64,000 nt of DNA from RPQJ01 sp046347155 (GCA_046347155.1 JAXMGT010000001.1:806001-870000), one strand, 5' to 3'; counted from the first letter of the stretch, positions 34,747 to 44,518 are shown. The notes: generated by a model from the letters alone, not told the origin. Translations and numbers: made by a program.

Positions 34747-36276
34747 TCAGCGGCCTCCCGCCCGGATGAAGCCCGCGACGTCGCTGCGCCACTGCCGCAT
34801 CGACGGCTCGTGCAGGTACATCATGTGCCCCGCCTCGTAGTAGCTCTGGGTGATCCGGCTGCGCGCATCGGCCGCGATGTCGAGGTGCGCGAGGTCGTTG
34901 CGGGTGGCGGCCCACGGCGTCGCGAGGTCGTAGTAACCCTGCAGCACCAGCACCCGGAGGCCCGGGTTCATCGTGATCGCGTTCGCGAGGTCGGGCACCG
35001 AGTTCGGGAACGGCTCCATCCAGCCGCGGCTGCCCGGCGGGTGGTGCTCCCAGTCCCATTTGATGTCGAACGCCGAGACCACGTACGGCTCGTCGCGCGT
35101 GTAGCCGAGCTCGTTGCGCAGGTAGTCGAGGAACGCGCCCGTGTACGCGGGCGCGACGGCCGGGAAGAACGGGTCGTAGTCCATCGTTTCCGACAGCGGG
35201 TTCGTGGACGGCCCGGAAAACCGGGAGTCGATGCGGCCGGCGATCGCGCGGTCGTTGCGCATCAGCTCCTGGAGGAACTGCGGGTGCGAGACGCGCAGGT
35301 CGGCCTTGTCCCAGTAGTCGGCCGTCGTGCCGGTGTAGGCGGCCAGCTTTGCCGCGACCGCCTGCTTGCGCGCGGCCGGCAGCGTGTAACCCTGCACCAG
35401 TGCGGGCAGGTACTCGTCGAATGCAAAGCGCTCGACTTCGGCCAGGTAGTCGGGCAGCGACGCCGGCTTGTTCGCGAGCTTGCCGTGGTACCAGGCCGTG
35501 GCCGCGAACGTCGGCAGGTAGGCGGCGTGCGGCAGGTCGATGCCGCCGCCGTCGATGCCCGTGCCCGCGTCGAGGAACGGCGACACCAGCACGACGCCGT
35601 TCAGGTCCATGTTCATCGTGGATTGCAGGTAGTTCGCGACGACTGCCGTGCGCATGCCGCCGTAGCTCTCGCCGAGCAGGTACTTCGGCGAGGCCCAGCG
35701 GCCGTTCTCCGTGACGTAGCGCTTGATGAACGCGGAGACGGACTTCATGTCCTGGTCCACGCCCCAGAAGTCGCTCGTCTTGGCATCGCCGAGTGTCTTC
35801 GAGAAGCCCGTGCCGACCGGGTCCACCATCACGATGTCCGTGACGTCGAGGACGCTGTAGGCATTGTCGGTGCGCGAGTAGGGCGGGGGCGGGGAGTAGC
35901 CGGCGTCGGTCGCGACGACGCGGCGCGGGCCCATGATGCCCATGTGCAGCCAGATCGACGATGAGCCCGGGCCGCCGTTGTAGGCGAACATGATCGGTCG
36001 GCGCGCGAGGTTCGCGACGTCGTCGCGGGTGTAGGCCGTGTAGCCGAACCGCGCCACGGCCACGTCCTTGTCATCCTTCATGATCAGCCAGCCGACCGTG
36101 GCCGTGTACTTCACGACCTGGCCGTCGATCGTGATCTGGTGCTTCGTCCGGATCGCGAGGGGTTCGGCCGCGGCGTCCTTCTTGTCCGTGGCCGCAGGCT
36201 TCGCGTCGTCGGCGATCGCCGGCGCGGCTGAAAACAGTGCGATCGCCAGCACTGCGGCGATGGTGCGTCTCTGCAT
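34747..36276 (-). CDS. Exported serine carboxypeptidase (peptidase family S10)
   Basis: The 509-residue protein has a signal peptide (cleavage near AIAD, residue 22). S10 motifs are present: the oxyanion segment FAYNGGPGSSSIW, VDPVGTGFSKT, the nucleophile GESYGGM with Ser204, Asp in VLVLQGYYDLATP, and His in YYEAGHMMYL. The enzyme removes C-terminal residues from peptides. Bacterial S10 enzymes are exported or lipid-linked; here no lipobox is seen. Single gene with its own -10 element. Confidence 0.9.
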   Translation of the reverse strand: MQRRTIAAVLAIALFSAAPAIADDAKPAATDKKDAAAEPLAIRTKHQITIDGQVVKYTATVGWLIMKDDKDVAVARFGYTAYTRDDVANLARRPIMFAYNGGPGSSSIWLHMGIMGPRRVVATDAGYSPPPPYSRTDNAYSVLDVTDIVMVDPVGTGFSKTLGDAKTSDFWGVDQDMKSVSAFIKRYVTENGRWASPKYLLGESYGGMRTAVVANYLQSTMNMDLNGVVLVSPFLDAGTGIDGGGIDLPHAAYLPTFAATAWYHGKLANKPASLPDYLAEVERFAFDEYLPALVQGYTLPAARKQAVAAKLAAYTGTTADYWDKADLRVSHPQFLQELMRNDRAIAGRIDSRFSGPSTNPLSETMDYDPFFPAVAPAYTGAFLDYLRNELGYTRDEPYVVSAFDIKWDWEHHPPGSRGWMEPFPNSVPDLANAITMNPGLRVLVLQGYYDLATPWAATRNDLAHLDIAADARSRITQSYYEAGHMMYLHEPSMRQWRSDVAGFIRAGGR

Positions 36277-36305
36277 GGAACCGGTCCTCCCCTGACGAAC
36301 CGCTG

Positions 36306-36311
36306 ATGCTA
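36306..36311 (-). promoter_or_regulatory. -10 element upstream of the S10 peptidase gene
   Basis: TAGCAT on the minus strand, 29 nt upstream of the start at 36276. Confidence 0.3.
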
Positions 36312-36358
36312 CGACACTTGCCGCCCGGCCGGAACGGCGCCTCCGCGTCCCGCCCCGG

Positions 36359-37600
36359 TCAGGCCTCCTGGACCTCGAACGTCATCTCCGCGTGCCCGAC
36401 CAGACGGTCCAGGAACGCGTCGTCGAACACGGTGGCCGGCGTCAGGATGCCGCCTTTCATCGGCCGCCCGGGCAGGTCGAGTGCGAGCCAGGCCGCGGCC
36501 TGGCCGAGCATCTTCGAGGTGGAGCCGTAGCCCGGGTCGCCGCGGCCGGTGACCTTCAGGCGCAGCGACTGGCCGTCGCCGGACGTGCCGAAGAACCGCA
36601 GGTCGTAGCGACCCTTCTGCTGCGCCTGGGGACTCGGCCCCTCGCCCGGTGCCGGCAGCACGAAGCGCTCGAGCGCCGCGCGCAGGGGCGCGACGCCCGC
36701 CGCCAGTGCGAAGCCGCCGAGGCCGGCCGCGATGCCGGCCGCGAGCGCACGGCCGCGCAACCCGCCACCGGTCATCACGGCCTCGTCGTACCGGAAGTCT
36801 GCGCCGTAGGCGGAGTGGGCGAGGGCGTTCGAGCGGTGGACGATCCGGACGTTGATCGCGGCCATCACGAATGGCGCGACCCAGGCGCGGAAATCCGGGT
36901 CGTACTCGGCGAACTTCACGCTCGGCTGGCGGACCTTCGAACCGTGGCCCGGCGGGCACAGGGAGTACGGGTTCGCCAGTTCCTTGCGCAGCTTCGGGTC
37001 GGCCGCCGCTTCCCGGAATGCGTTCAGCGCGCTCGCCACCGTGCCACCCGAGAACCCGCCGCTCATGTGCCGGACGCGCATCTTCACTCGGTTGAACGGC
37101 TTGCCGTGGCGGGCCCGGGCCTCGCGCTGCAGCAGCCGCACGCCGAGGTCCGACGGGATCGAGTCGAAGCCGCAGCAGTGCACGATGCGCGCGCCCGATT
37201 TCCGGGCAGCTGCCTCGTAGCGCTCGATCATCCGGCGGATGAACTGCGGCTCGCCGGTCAGGTCGCAGTAGTCCGTGCCGGTCTCGGCGCAGGCCTGCAC
37301 CAGCGGCTCGCCGTAGAGCGCATACGGCCCGACCGTCGAGGCGACGACGCGCGTGCCCTCGCACATCGTGCGCAGGGCGGTGCCGTCGGCGGCGTCCGCG
37401 ATGACGATCGGCAACTTCGCGGCCGAGGACCCGAGCGACGCACGCAGCGCCTCGAGCTTCTCCCGCGACCGGCCGGCGATCGCCCAGCGCAGCCGGCCGC
37501 GCGTGCCGAACGTGTCCGCGAGGTAGCGGGAGAGGATCTGTCCGACGAAACTGGTGGCGCCGAACACGACGAGGTCGTGGGCGGGGGCGGTCTGGCTCAT
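36359..37600 (-). CDS. Saccharopine-dehydrogenase-like NAD(P)-dependent reductase
   Basis: The 413-residue protein starts at the ATG at 37600. It begins with the Rossmann loop LVVFGATSFVGQILSRYLA (residues about 10-28) and the segment STVGPYALYGEPLVQACAE. Residues TDYCDLTGE and CCGFDSIPSDLG follow. This is the pattern of trans-acting enoyl reductase/saccharopine-dehydrogenase-like proteins, which act on polyketide-like or lipid substrates in mycobacteria but have unknown roles in proteobacteria. A hydrophobic stretch (about 280-300) may anchor it to the membrane. It is divergent from nadA. Confidence 0.75.
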   Translation of the reverse strand: MSQTAPAHDLVVFGATSFVGQILSRYLADTFGTRGRLRWAIAGRSREKLEALRASLGSSAAKLPIVIADAADGTALRTMCEGTRVVASTVGPYALYGEPLVQACAETGTDYCDLTGEPQFIRRMIERYEAAARKSGARIVHCCGFDSIPSDLGVRLLQREARARHGKPFNRVKMRVRHMSGGFSGGTVASALNAFREAAADPKLRKELANPYSLCPPGHGSKVRQPSVKFAEYDPDFRAWVAPFVMAAINVRIVHRSNALAHSAYGADFRYDEAVMTGGGLRGRALAAGIAAGLGGFALAAGVAPLRAALERFVLPAPGEGPSPQAQQKGRYDLRFFGTSGDGQSLRLKVTGRGDPGYGSTSKMLGQAAAWLALDLPGRPMKGGILTPATVFDDAFLDRLVGHAEMTFEVQEA

Positions 37601-37645
37601 GGGGGACTCCGGGCGGTCGACGCGGCGGGGCGGGCGAGCATGGCA

Positions 37646-37651
37646 TAGAAT
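37646..37651 (+). promoter_or_regulatory. -10 element upstream of nadA
   Basis: TAGAAT, 30 nt before the nadA ATG, within an 81-bp divergent gap. Confidence 0.35.
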
Positions 37652-37681
37652 TCGCCCCTGGCGCACCACCCCGGACCCCCC

Positions 37682-38734
37682 ATGCAGGCAGAACGGATCT
37701 TCCAGGACCTCAAGGCCCGACTCGGCGACGTGATGCCCGAGGCCGAGCTGCTGCTGAAGGCCGAGGTTGCGGCCGAGGTCCTCGAACTGAAGGCGCGCCG
37801 CGACGCGGTGATCCTCGGGCACAACTACATGGAGCCGGCGCTCTTCCACACGGTGCCCGACTTCCAGGGCGACTCGCTGGAACTGAGCCGCCGGGCAGCG
37901 GAGACGAACCGCTCGGTCATCGTGTTCTGCGGCGTGCGCTTCATGGCCGAGACGGCCAAGATCCTGAATCCCTCGAAGACCGTGCTGCTGCCGACCGACC
38001 GGGGCGGCTGCTCGCTGGCCGAGTCGATCACCGCGGCCGACGTGCGCGCGCTCCGGGCCGCCTACCCGGGCGTGCCGATCGTCACCTACATCAACACCTA
38101 CGCGGACGTGAAGGCCGAGTGCGACATCTGCTGCACCTCGAGCAACGCCGCGGCGGTCGTCGAGTCGCTGAAGTCCGACACGGTGATCTTCCTGCCCGAC
38201 GAATACCTCGCGCGCAACGTCGCCCGCGAGACCGGCCGGCACGTGATCGTGCCGAGCGTGCTGCCGAAGAACGGCGCGAAGGCCGGCACCGAGGTCGAGC
38301 AGGTGATGGTCGCCTGGAAGGGCCGCTGCGAGGTGCACGAACTCTTCACGCCGCAGGACGTGGACGACGTCCGCAGGCAGTTCCCGGACGTGATGATCCT
38401 GGCGCACCCGGAGTGCAGCCCGGAGGTCGTCGAGAAGGCCGACTTCTCGGGCAGCACGACCGCGATGATCAAGGCGGTCGAGAAGTCGAAGGCGAAGCGC
38501 TTCCTGCTGCTGACCGAGTGCTCGATGGGCGACAACATCGTCGCCGCGAACCCGGGCAAGGAAATGCTGCGGCTCTGCAGCCACCGCTGCCCGCACATGG
38601 GCGAGATCACGCTCGAGCACACCCGCGACTCGCTGCGCGACATGAAGCAGGTGATCGAGGTGCCGGAGGAGATCCGGGTGCGCGCGCTGCGCGCGGTCGA
38701 GCGCATGCTGGCCGTGGGCCCGAAGGTCGATTGA
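37682..38734 (+). CDS. nadA: Quinolinate synthase
   Basis: The 350-residue protein has the NadA triplicated fold: AVILGHNYMEPALF, VDFQGDSLELSR-like iminoaspartate site (DFQGDSLELS), YINTYADVKAECDICCTSSNA, and the cysteines in TECSMGDN and LCSHRCPHM that can hold the [4Fe-4S] cluster. It condenses iminoaspartate with DHAP to quinolinate in NAD biosynthesis. The nadB gene overlaps its stop codon (TTGA). Cytosolic, oxygen sensitive. Confidence 0.95.
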   Translation: MQAERIFQDLKARLGDVMPEAELLLKAEVAAEVLELKARRDAVILGHNYMEPALFHTVPDFQGDSLELSRRAAETNRSVIVFCGVRFMAETAKILNPSKTVLLPTDRGGCSLAESITAADVRALRAAYPGVPIVTYINTYADVKAECDICCTSSNAAAVVESLKSDTVIFLPDEYLARNVARETGRHVIVPSVLPKNGAKAGTEVEQVMVAWKGRCEVHELFTPQDVDDVRRQFPDVMILAHPECSPEVVEKADFSGSTTAMIKAVEKSKAKRFLLLTECSMGDNIVAANPGKEMLRLCSHRCPHMGEITLEHTRDSLRDMKQVIEVPEEIRVRALRAVERMLAVGPKVD

Positions 38735-40299
38735 AGCCCGCGATCCACAGCGACGTCCTGATCGTCGGCTGCGGCATCGCCGGCGGCACGGCTGCGCTCG
38801 GGCTTGCGGACGCCGGGCTCGACGTCGTGATCCTGACCCGCGCGGCCGAGCCCGCCGAGTCGAACACCTACTGGGCGCAGGGCGGCATCATCTTCCGGGC
38901 CGAGGACGACTCGCCGGCCCGGCTCGCGGCCGACATCGAGCACGCGGGCGCCGGCATCTGCCGCGAGCAGGCGGTGGCGCTGCTCGCGCGCGAGGGACCG
39001 GACCTCGTGCAGTCGCTGCTGATCGACCGGCTCGGGGTGCCCTTCGACCGGCGTCCGGACGGCGCGCTCGCGCTCGGCCGCGAAGGCGGACACTCGCTGT
39101 TCCGGATCGCGCACGCGACCGACGCGACGGGTCGCGCGATCGAGGACGCGCTCGTCGCCGAACTGGTGCGCCACCCGCGCGTGCGGTTCCTGACCGGCCA
39201 CACGGCCGTGGACCTGCTCACGCCCGCGCACCACGGCCGCGACCGTCGCGCCGTGTACGACCCGGTGTCCTGCGTCGGCGCCTACGTGCTCGACCAGGGC
39301 ACCGGCGAGGTCGTGCGCTGCTTTGCGCGCGCGACGATCCTGGCGACCGGCGGTCTCGGGCAGATCTATCTCCGGACGACGAACCCGGCCGGCGCGCGCG
39401 GCGACGGGCTCGCGATGGCCTACCGGGCCGGCGCTCGAGTGATCAACACCGAGTACGTTCAGTTCCACCCGACCGCGTTCTACCACCGCAACGCCCCGTG
39501 CTTCCTGATCACCGAGGCCGTGCGCGGCGCCGGCGCCCGGCTCGTCGACGAGCGGCGACGCCCGTTCATGGACCGCTACGACCCCGAGTGGAAGGACCTC
39601 GCGCCCCGCGACGTCGTCGCCCGCGGGATCCACGCCGAGATGCTCGCCCGCGGCGTCAAGAACGTTTACCTGGACCTCGCGAGCTACATCCCGGAGGAGC
39701 GCATCCGCGCAGAGTTTCCGGGCATGTACCGCAGCTGCCTCGAATACGGCATCGACATCACCCGCGACCTGCTGCCCGTCGTGCCGGCCGCGCACTACTC
39801 CTGCGGCGGCGTCTGGGTGGACGAGGACGGGCGCAGCACGATCGACCGGCTGTACGCCGTCGGCGAGGTGTCGTGCACCGGCGTGCACGGCGCGAACCGG
39901 CTCGCGAGCACGTCGCTGCTCGAGGGGCTCGTCTGGGGCCACCGGTCGGCGCGCCACATCATCGGGGCGATCGAGCCGCGCGGCGGCGCGCTGTTCGACG
40001 ACATCCCGCCCTGGCGGCCGACCGGCTCCGAGGCGCCGGACCCGGCGCTGGTCGCGCAGGACCTGACGTCGATCAAGCACATCATGTGGAACTACGTCGG
40101 GCTCGTGCGCACCTCGCGCCGGCTCGCGCGCGCGATCCGCGACCTGCGCAACCTCGAGGTCGAGATCGAGCGCTTCTACCGGGCGGCCGCGCTCACGGAC
40201 GACCTGGTCGGGTTGCGCAACGCGATCCGGGTCGCGCTGGTCGTCACGCTCGCCGCGTGGGAAAACCGCGAGAGCCGCGGCTGCCACTACCGCGAGTAG
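38731..40299 (+). CDS. nadB: L-aspartate oxidase
   Basis: The 522-residue flavoprotein starts at TTG 38731, overlapping the nadA stop; no other in-frame start precedes the FAD loop VLIVGCGIAGGTAALGLADAG, so TTG is forced. Family motifs: SNTYWAQGGI, ATGGLGQIYLRTTNPAG, FHPTAFY and YSCGGVWVDEDGRSTI, then VHGANRLASTSLLEGLVWG. It oxidises L-aspartate to iminoaspartate using O2 or fumarate and passes it to NadA. nadC is not in the window. The downstream MAPEG gene is convergent. Confidence 0.95.
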   Translation: MKPAIHSDVLIVGCGIAGGTAALGLADAGLDVVILTRAAEPAESNTYWAQGGIIFRAEDDSPARLAADIEHAGAGICREQAVALLAREGPDLVQSLLIDRLGVPFDRRPDGALALGREGGHSLFRIAHATDATGRAIEDALVAELVRHPRVRFLTGHTAVDLLTPAHHGRDRRAVYDPVSCVGAYVLDQGTGEVVRCFARATILATGGLGQIYLRTTNPAGARGDGLAMAYRAGARVINTEYVQFHPTAFYHRNAPCFLITEAVRGAGARLVDERRRPFMDRYDPEWKDLAPRDVVARGIHAEMLARGVKNVYLDLASYIPEERIRAEFPGMYRSCLEYGIDITRDLLPVVPAAHYSCGGVWVDEDGRSTIDRLYAVGEVSCTGVHGANRLASTSLLEGLVWGHRSARHIIGAIEPRGGALFDDIPPWRPTGSEAPDPALVAQDLTSIKHIMWNYVGLVRTSRRLARAIRDLRNLEVEIERFYRAAALTDDLVGLRNAIRVALVVTLAAWENRESRGCHYRE

Positions 40300-40311
40300 C
40301 GCGCGTCCGGC

Positions 40312-40740
40312 CTAGAGCAGCCGCATCGCCTCGCGCGCCGTGAATGCGAGCAGCACCAGCGACGCGAGCATGAAGATCGAGAACCGCACGACGATCCGGT
40401 TCACGGTCGCCTGCACGATCGAGTGCACGATCCGCAGGCCCACGTAGGCCCACGCCATCGCCATTGCGGTCGCGTCGGCGCCGCCCGTGAGCGCCGCGAA
40501 GAACATCAGCGCGTAGAAGATCGTCGGCTGCTCGTGCAGGTGATTGTAGTTGTCGGCCTTCCAGCGCACCTGCGGCGGCAGCCGCTGGCCGAGCGCGTCC
40601 TTCGACCAGGCCGCGTCCTGCGGGTCGATCTTCGCCGCCTGCATCGCCGGTATCCGGGTCGCGTACATCCACGCCCACATGACGAACGTCCACGCGACGA
40701 GCGCGAGCACGGGCAGCAGGAACTGTGCATTGGTCGGCAT
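40312..40740 (-). CDS. MAPEG-family membrane protein
   Basis: The 142-residue protein has four hydrophobic segments (about 8-28, 75-95, 96-110 and 118-138). The first loop WKADNYNHLHEQPTIFYAL includes the DNYNHLHEQP pattern of bacterial MAPEG proteins, relatives of glutathione transferases and leukotriene C4 synthase. It should lie in the inner membrane; activity unknown. Convergent with nadB and upstream of nothing on this strand except the GT2 gene (26 nt further). Confidence 0.85.
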   Translation of the reverse strand: MPTNAQFLLPVLALVAWTFVMWAWMYATRIPAMQAAKIDPQDAAWSKDALGQRLPPQVRWKADNYNHLHEQPTIFYALMFFAALTGGADATAMAMAWAYVGLRIVHSIVQATVNRIVVRFSIFMLASLVLLAFTAREAMRLL

Positions 40741-40766
40741 GGGTCCTCCCCGGGACTGTGTGTGCG

Positions 40767-41864
40767 TCAGGACTGGAGCTTCTGCTTCGACTGTGCGCCG
40801 TTTTCGAGTATGCGCGGTCGCTCGGATTCCGGGCAGTGTTCGGCCGTGAGTATCGAGAGGCAGGCTTCGAGCGAGTCGCGGTATCGACCGATCCAATAGC
40901 AGAGGATCGAATACTCGTCGAGCATCCCCCAGTCGTGGATCCAGGTCTCGACGAAGAGCCCGTCCGTCGGGCGGCGGATCCTGAGCCCGGACTTCGCGTA
41001 TCCGTAGCCTTCCTCGTACCGTTCGTGCACCCGGCAGCAGCGGGCCGCGCCGTGCAGCGCCTCGATCCGGCGCGGACCGGCCGCCGCGGCCTTCAGGTAC
41101 GCCTCGATCACCTGTTCTGTCGGGCGCCCGAGCTTCTCCATCAGCCTCGCGGCCTCGAGCAGGCTCACGTAGACCTCTTCCTGCCAGTAGCCCATCGTCG
41201 CGCGGTCGAGGTACAGGGCGAGCGCACGCTCGCGGTCGCCGCTGTCGCGGCAGCTCTGGGCCAGGTAGAACGTGTAGCGCGAGCGCAGGAACGGGTCGGT
41301 CTCGGCGGCGAGCGCGTCGGCGAGCACCCGTGCGTCACGTTCGAACGTCGTCGGGTCGCGTCGGCGCGCGCCGTCGAAGTTCATCCTGTAGAGCAATGGC
41401 AGCTTCCCCGCGGGGCCCGCGCCGTCGCAGGCGAGGAATTCGTGCAGCACGCCCCGGTAGCGCCAGGGCTTCGCGTTGTTCACGACCTGCAGGCGCTGGT
41501 AGCGCACGGGCGGGTGGTCGATGTCGAGGTAGTAGGCGTCGGCCTTGAGCCGCGGCAGCGTGTAGCCCTTCGGGACCTCGATCACGTCGTCGGCGTCGAC
41601 GATCAGCGTGTAGTCCGAGTGTGGCCGTGCGAGTTCGAGCGCCTCGGAGCGGTTGTGCGCGAAGTCCTTCCACGGCCGTTCGTGGAGTTCGCCCGGGATG
41701 CCCTCCATGTGATCGCGGACGATCTGCTGCGTACCGTCGGTCGAGCCGGTGTCCACGATCACCCAGTGGTCGATCAGCGGCTTCACGGAGTCGAGGCAGC
41801 GACGGATCACCGGCGCCTCGTTCTTCACGATCATCGACAGGCCGAGCGTTGTCCTCTTTGCCAC
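40767..41864 (-). CDS. Family 2 glycosyltransferase with helical repeat tail
   Basis: The GTG at 41864, with GGGAG 5 nt upstream, gives 365 residues. The GT-A domain shows LSMIVKNEAPVIRRCLDS, VIVDTGSTDGTQ and the DxD-type IVDADDVIE (about 85-93). The second half is TPR-like (RYTFYLAQSCRDSGDRERAL, LHGAARCCRVHERYEEG). It transfers a sugar from a nucleotide sugar; such GT2-TPR proteins occur in LPS and glycoprotein synthesis. It lies 26 nt upstream of the MAPEG gene on the same strand and could be co-transcribed with it. Confidence 0.8.
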   Translation of the reverse strand: MAKRTTLGLSMIVKNEAPVIRRCLDSVKPLIDHWVIVDTGSTDGTQQIVRDHMEGIPGELHERPWKDFAHNRSEALELARPHSDYTLIVDADDVIEVPKGYTLPRLKADAYYLDIDHPPVRYQRLQVVNNAKPWRYRGVLHEFLACDGAGPAGKLPLLYRMNFDGARRRDPTTFERDARVLADALAAETDPFLRSRYTFYLAQSCRDSGDRERALALYLDRATMGYWQEEVYVSLLEAARLMEKLGRPTEQVIEAYLKAAAAGPRRIEALHGAARCCRVHERYEEGYGYAKSGLRIRRPTDGLFVETWIHDWGMLDEYSILCYWIGRYRDSLEACLSILTAEHCPESERPRILENGAQSKQKLQS

Positions 41865-42022
41865 GGTCACTCCCGGCGGCGGCGCCCGGCGGGCCGCCCG
41901 ACTCGCGGTCCGGCCGGTTCCCTCTCCCCTGCACACGGTTCGTTCATCTGCGGCTCCTGGGCGTCGGTCTGCGGTCGCTATCTTAGCGGTGATGGCGCCT
42001 TGCGGCGTCCGGGACGCGCGGC

Positions 42023-42028
42023 TAGTCT
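42023..42028 (+). promoter_or_regulatory. -10 element upstream of the DUF885 gene
   Basis: TAGTCT, 29 nt before the ATG at 42058. The GGGGGGA sequence nearby is the ribosome-binding site. Confidence 0.35.
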
Positions 42029-42057
42029 CGCGTGCAACTGCCAGGGGGGATTCCGGT

Positions 42058-43896
42058 ATGCGCAAGTTCCTCAAGGTGCTCGGCTGGGCCGGGCTCGCGG
42101 TGCTGGTCATCGGGGCCTACGCGGGCTGGCGGATCGGCCTCGGCCACCCGTTCACGATCAACCAGCTCGCGAACCGCCAGGCGCTCGTCTTCCTTGCGCG
42201 CAACCCGGAACTCTTCACGCAGGTCGGCATCGCCGACGGCACGATTGTCGACTTCCATTCGGGCAAGCTCGCCGACGTCGGCATCGCCAAGCGGGACTCG
42301 GACTACGCATTCGCCGACCAGTCGCTCGACGAGGTCCGCGAGTTCGACCGCTCCGCGCTGTCGCCGCAGGAGCAGGTCACCTACGACATCCTGCTCGACT
42401 TCTACGGGTCCCAGGCGGGATTCAGGCGCTTCGACTGGCTGTCGTCGGAAGGACTCTACCCGATCAGCCCGATGTTCGGCACGCAGGTCCAGCTCGTCTC
42501 GTTCATGCAGACGCAGCACGTCGTGAAGAACACCAAGACCGCACGCAACTACGTCGCGCGGCTCCGGGCCATGGGTGCCAAGCTCGACGCGCTGACCGCG
42601 GAGATGCAGCGCCAGTCGGCGGCGGGGGTCGTGCTGCCCCCGTCGCTGCTCGAGAAGTCGATCGTCGTGATCGACGACACGATCGCGCCGGCGCCGGGCG
42701 CGAATCCGCTCGTCACGACGTTCGACGAGCGCATGATGGCCGCGAAGGACATCGATGCCGCGACCCGGCGGCAGCTGCACGACGAGGCCGTCCAGGCGGT
42801 CGGGGACTCGGTCTACCCGGCGTTCCAGCGGATGCGCGCGGCGCTGGTCGCAGAACGGCCGAAGGCAGCCGGCACCGCGGCTGGCGTCGGCCGGTTGCCG
42901 GACGGCGCGGCTTTCTACCAGGCGATGCTCCGGCAGTTCACGACAACCGACTACACGCCGCAGCAGATACACCAGCTCGGCCTCGACGAGGTCGCACGGA
43001 TACTGGCCGAGATGAACACGCTGCTCGCGAGCCAGGGCCTGACCGCAGGCACGGTGGCCGAGCGGATGAAGGCACTCGGGGAGGATCCGCGTTTCCTCGA
43101 GCCCGACACCGACGAGGGCCGCGCGAAGCTGCTGGCCCGTTACCGGGCGATCCTCGACGAAATCGCGGCGTTGATGCCGCAGTACTTCCGGACGATCCCG
43201 CCCGGCAGGCTCGCCGTCGAGCGGGTGCCCGTCTCGGCGGAAAAGGGATCGAGCGGCGCCTACTACAACCCCGCCGCGATGGACGGTTCGCGGCCCGGCA
43301 CGTTCTTCGCGAACCTGCGCGACACGCGCGAGACGCCGACCTGGGGCATGAAGACTCTCGCGGCGCACGAGGGCATCCCGGGCCACCATTTCCAGATCGC
43401 GACCGCGCAGGGACTCACCGGGCTGCCGATGATCCGCCAGCAGCCGATCTACACGGCCTACGCGGAAGGCTGGGCGCTCTATGCCGAGCGGCTGATGGCC
43501 GACATCGGTTACTACAGGGACGACCCGTACGGCGACCTCGGCCGGCTGCAGGCCGAATTGCTGCGCGCGGTGCGGCTGGTCGTCGACACCGGTCTGCACG
43601 CCTATGGCTGGACGCGCGAGCAGTCCATCGACTACATGGTGAACGCGACCGGCATGACCGAGAGCGATGCGACGTCCGAGGTCGAGCGCTACATGGCGCT
43701 GCCGGGGCAGGCCTGCGCGTACAAGGTCGGACAGCTCAAGATCCTCGAGCTGCGCGAGAAGGCGCGCTCGGAACTCGGCGACCGGTTCAACCTGAAGGAA
43801 TTCCACACGGTCGTGCTCGAGAACGGCGCGGTGCCGCTCACGGTGCTCGAGCAGCTGGTCGACCGCTGGATCGCGGAGGTCAAGGCGAAGGCGTGA
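42058..43896 (+). CDS. DUF885-family zinc metallopeptidase-like protein
   Basis: The 612-residue protein has a single N-terminal hydrophobic segment (7-27) and no clear cleavage site, so it is probably anchored and periplasmic. The zinc motif HEGIPGHHFQ starts at His437 with Glu438, the mark of the DUF885 family. TDYTPQQIHQLGLDEVARI and AYAEGWALYAERL (another conserved glutamate) are also present. Family members are thought to be carboxypeptidase- or oligopeptidase-like. The 3' end overlaps the convergent SRPBCC gene by 17 nt. Confidence 0.85.
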   Translation: MRKFLKVLGWAGLAVLVIGAYAGWRIGLGHPFTINQLANRQALVFLARNPELFTQVGIADGTIVDFHSGKLADVGIAKRDSDYAFADQSLDEVREFDRSALSPQEQVTYDILLDFYGSQAGFRRFDWLSSEGLYPISPMFGTQVQLVSFMQTQHVVKNTKTARNYVARLRAMGAKLDALTAEMQRQSAAGVVLPPSLLEKSIVVIDDTIAPAPGANPLVTTFDERMMAAKDIDAATRRQLHDEAVQAVGDSVYPAFQRMRAALVAERPKAAGTAAGVGRLPDGAAFYQAMLRQFTTTDYTPQQIHQLGLDEVARILAEMNTLLASQGLTAGTVAERMKALGEDPRFLEPDTDEGRAKLLARYRAILDEIAALMPQYFRTIPPGRLAVERVPVSAEKGSSGAYYNPAAMDGSRPGTFFANLRDTRETPTWGMKTLAAHEGIPGHHFQIATAQGLTGLPMIRQQPIYTAYAEGWALYAERLMADIGYYRDDPYGDLGRLQAELLRAVRLVVDTGLHAYGWTREQSIDYMVNATGMTESDATSEVERYMALPGQACAYKVGQLKILELREKARSELGDRFNLKEFHTVVLENGAVPLTVLEQLVDRWIAEVKAKA

Positions 43897-44434
43897 CCGG
43901 GGGCGCCGCGGCCGCGCGCGCGAAGTTGCCGAACTGCTGGCCGAGCACGCGGTCGACCGCCGGGGCGAACGCGTCGAGCCCGTGCGATGCATCGCCGCTG
44001 ATCCGGTAGACGACGGTGGCCTCGGTCCCGCCGCCGGCGGCCGGCGCGAGTCGTATCGTCAGCACCGCGCTCACGGCGAGTTCCTGCAGCGGCCCGAGTG
44101 CACCGACGATCCGCAGCAATTCGCCCGGGCGGGCCATGACGATGCGGCCGTGCTCGGCGCTCGACTCGCCCCAGGACTCGCAGTAGCAGCCCCCGGCGCG
44201 GGCCTCGAGCCGAAGGTTGGACGGGTTGCCCGACCACGTGTGGTCGGCCGGCCACCAGCGCTCCGGGTGCACCAGCGTTTCCCAGGTGGCGGCGGGACTC
44301 GCCGCGATCGTGTAGTGGTGCTGGATCAGGGCGCCCGACGGGGAGGACTGCTGCACCTCGGCACGGGCTGCGGGCGAGGCTGCGGCCCAGAGCGACGCGG
44401 CCAGTGCCTGCACGACGATGAAGGTTCCACGCAT
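43880..44434 (-). CDS. Exported SRPBCC-family protein
   Basis: The 184-residue protein has a signal peptide (cleavage near ARA, residue 25). An SRPBCC/START-like fold follows: IQHHYTIAASPAATWETLVH, a central RWWPADHTW, and GRIVMARPGELLRIVGAL. This fold binds hydrophobic ligands. Exported members are unusual; most SRPBCC proteins are cytosolic. The overlap with the convergent DUF885 gene covers 17 nt, which is not a sign of operon structure. No function can be given. Confidence 0.7.
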   Translation of the reverse strand: MRGTFIVVQALAASLWAAASPAARAEVQQSSPSGALIQHHYTIAASPAATWETLVHPERWWPADHTWSGNPSNLRLEARAGGCYCESWGESSAEHGRIVMARPGELLRIVGALGPLQELAVSAVLTIRLAPAAGGGTEATVVYRISGDASHGLDAFAPAVDRVLGQQFGNFARAAAAPPVTPSP

Positions 44435-44518
44435 CTACGCTCGCCTCCGGGCCCGCGTGCGGGGCGGGCGTCCCCTACGTATAAGCCGCAGGGCATCCGG
44501 TACGCAATGACAGCGTGA

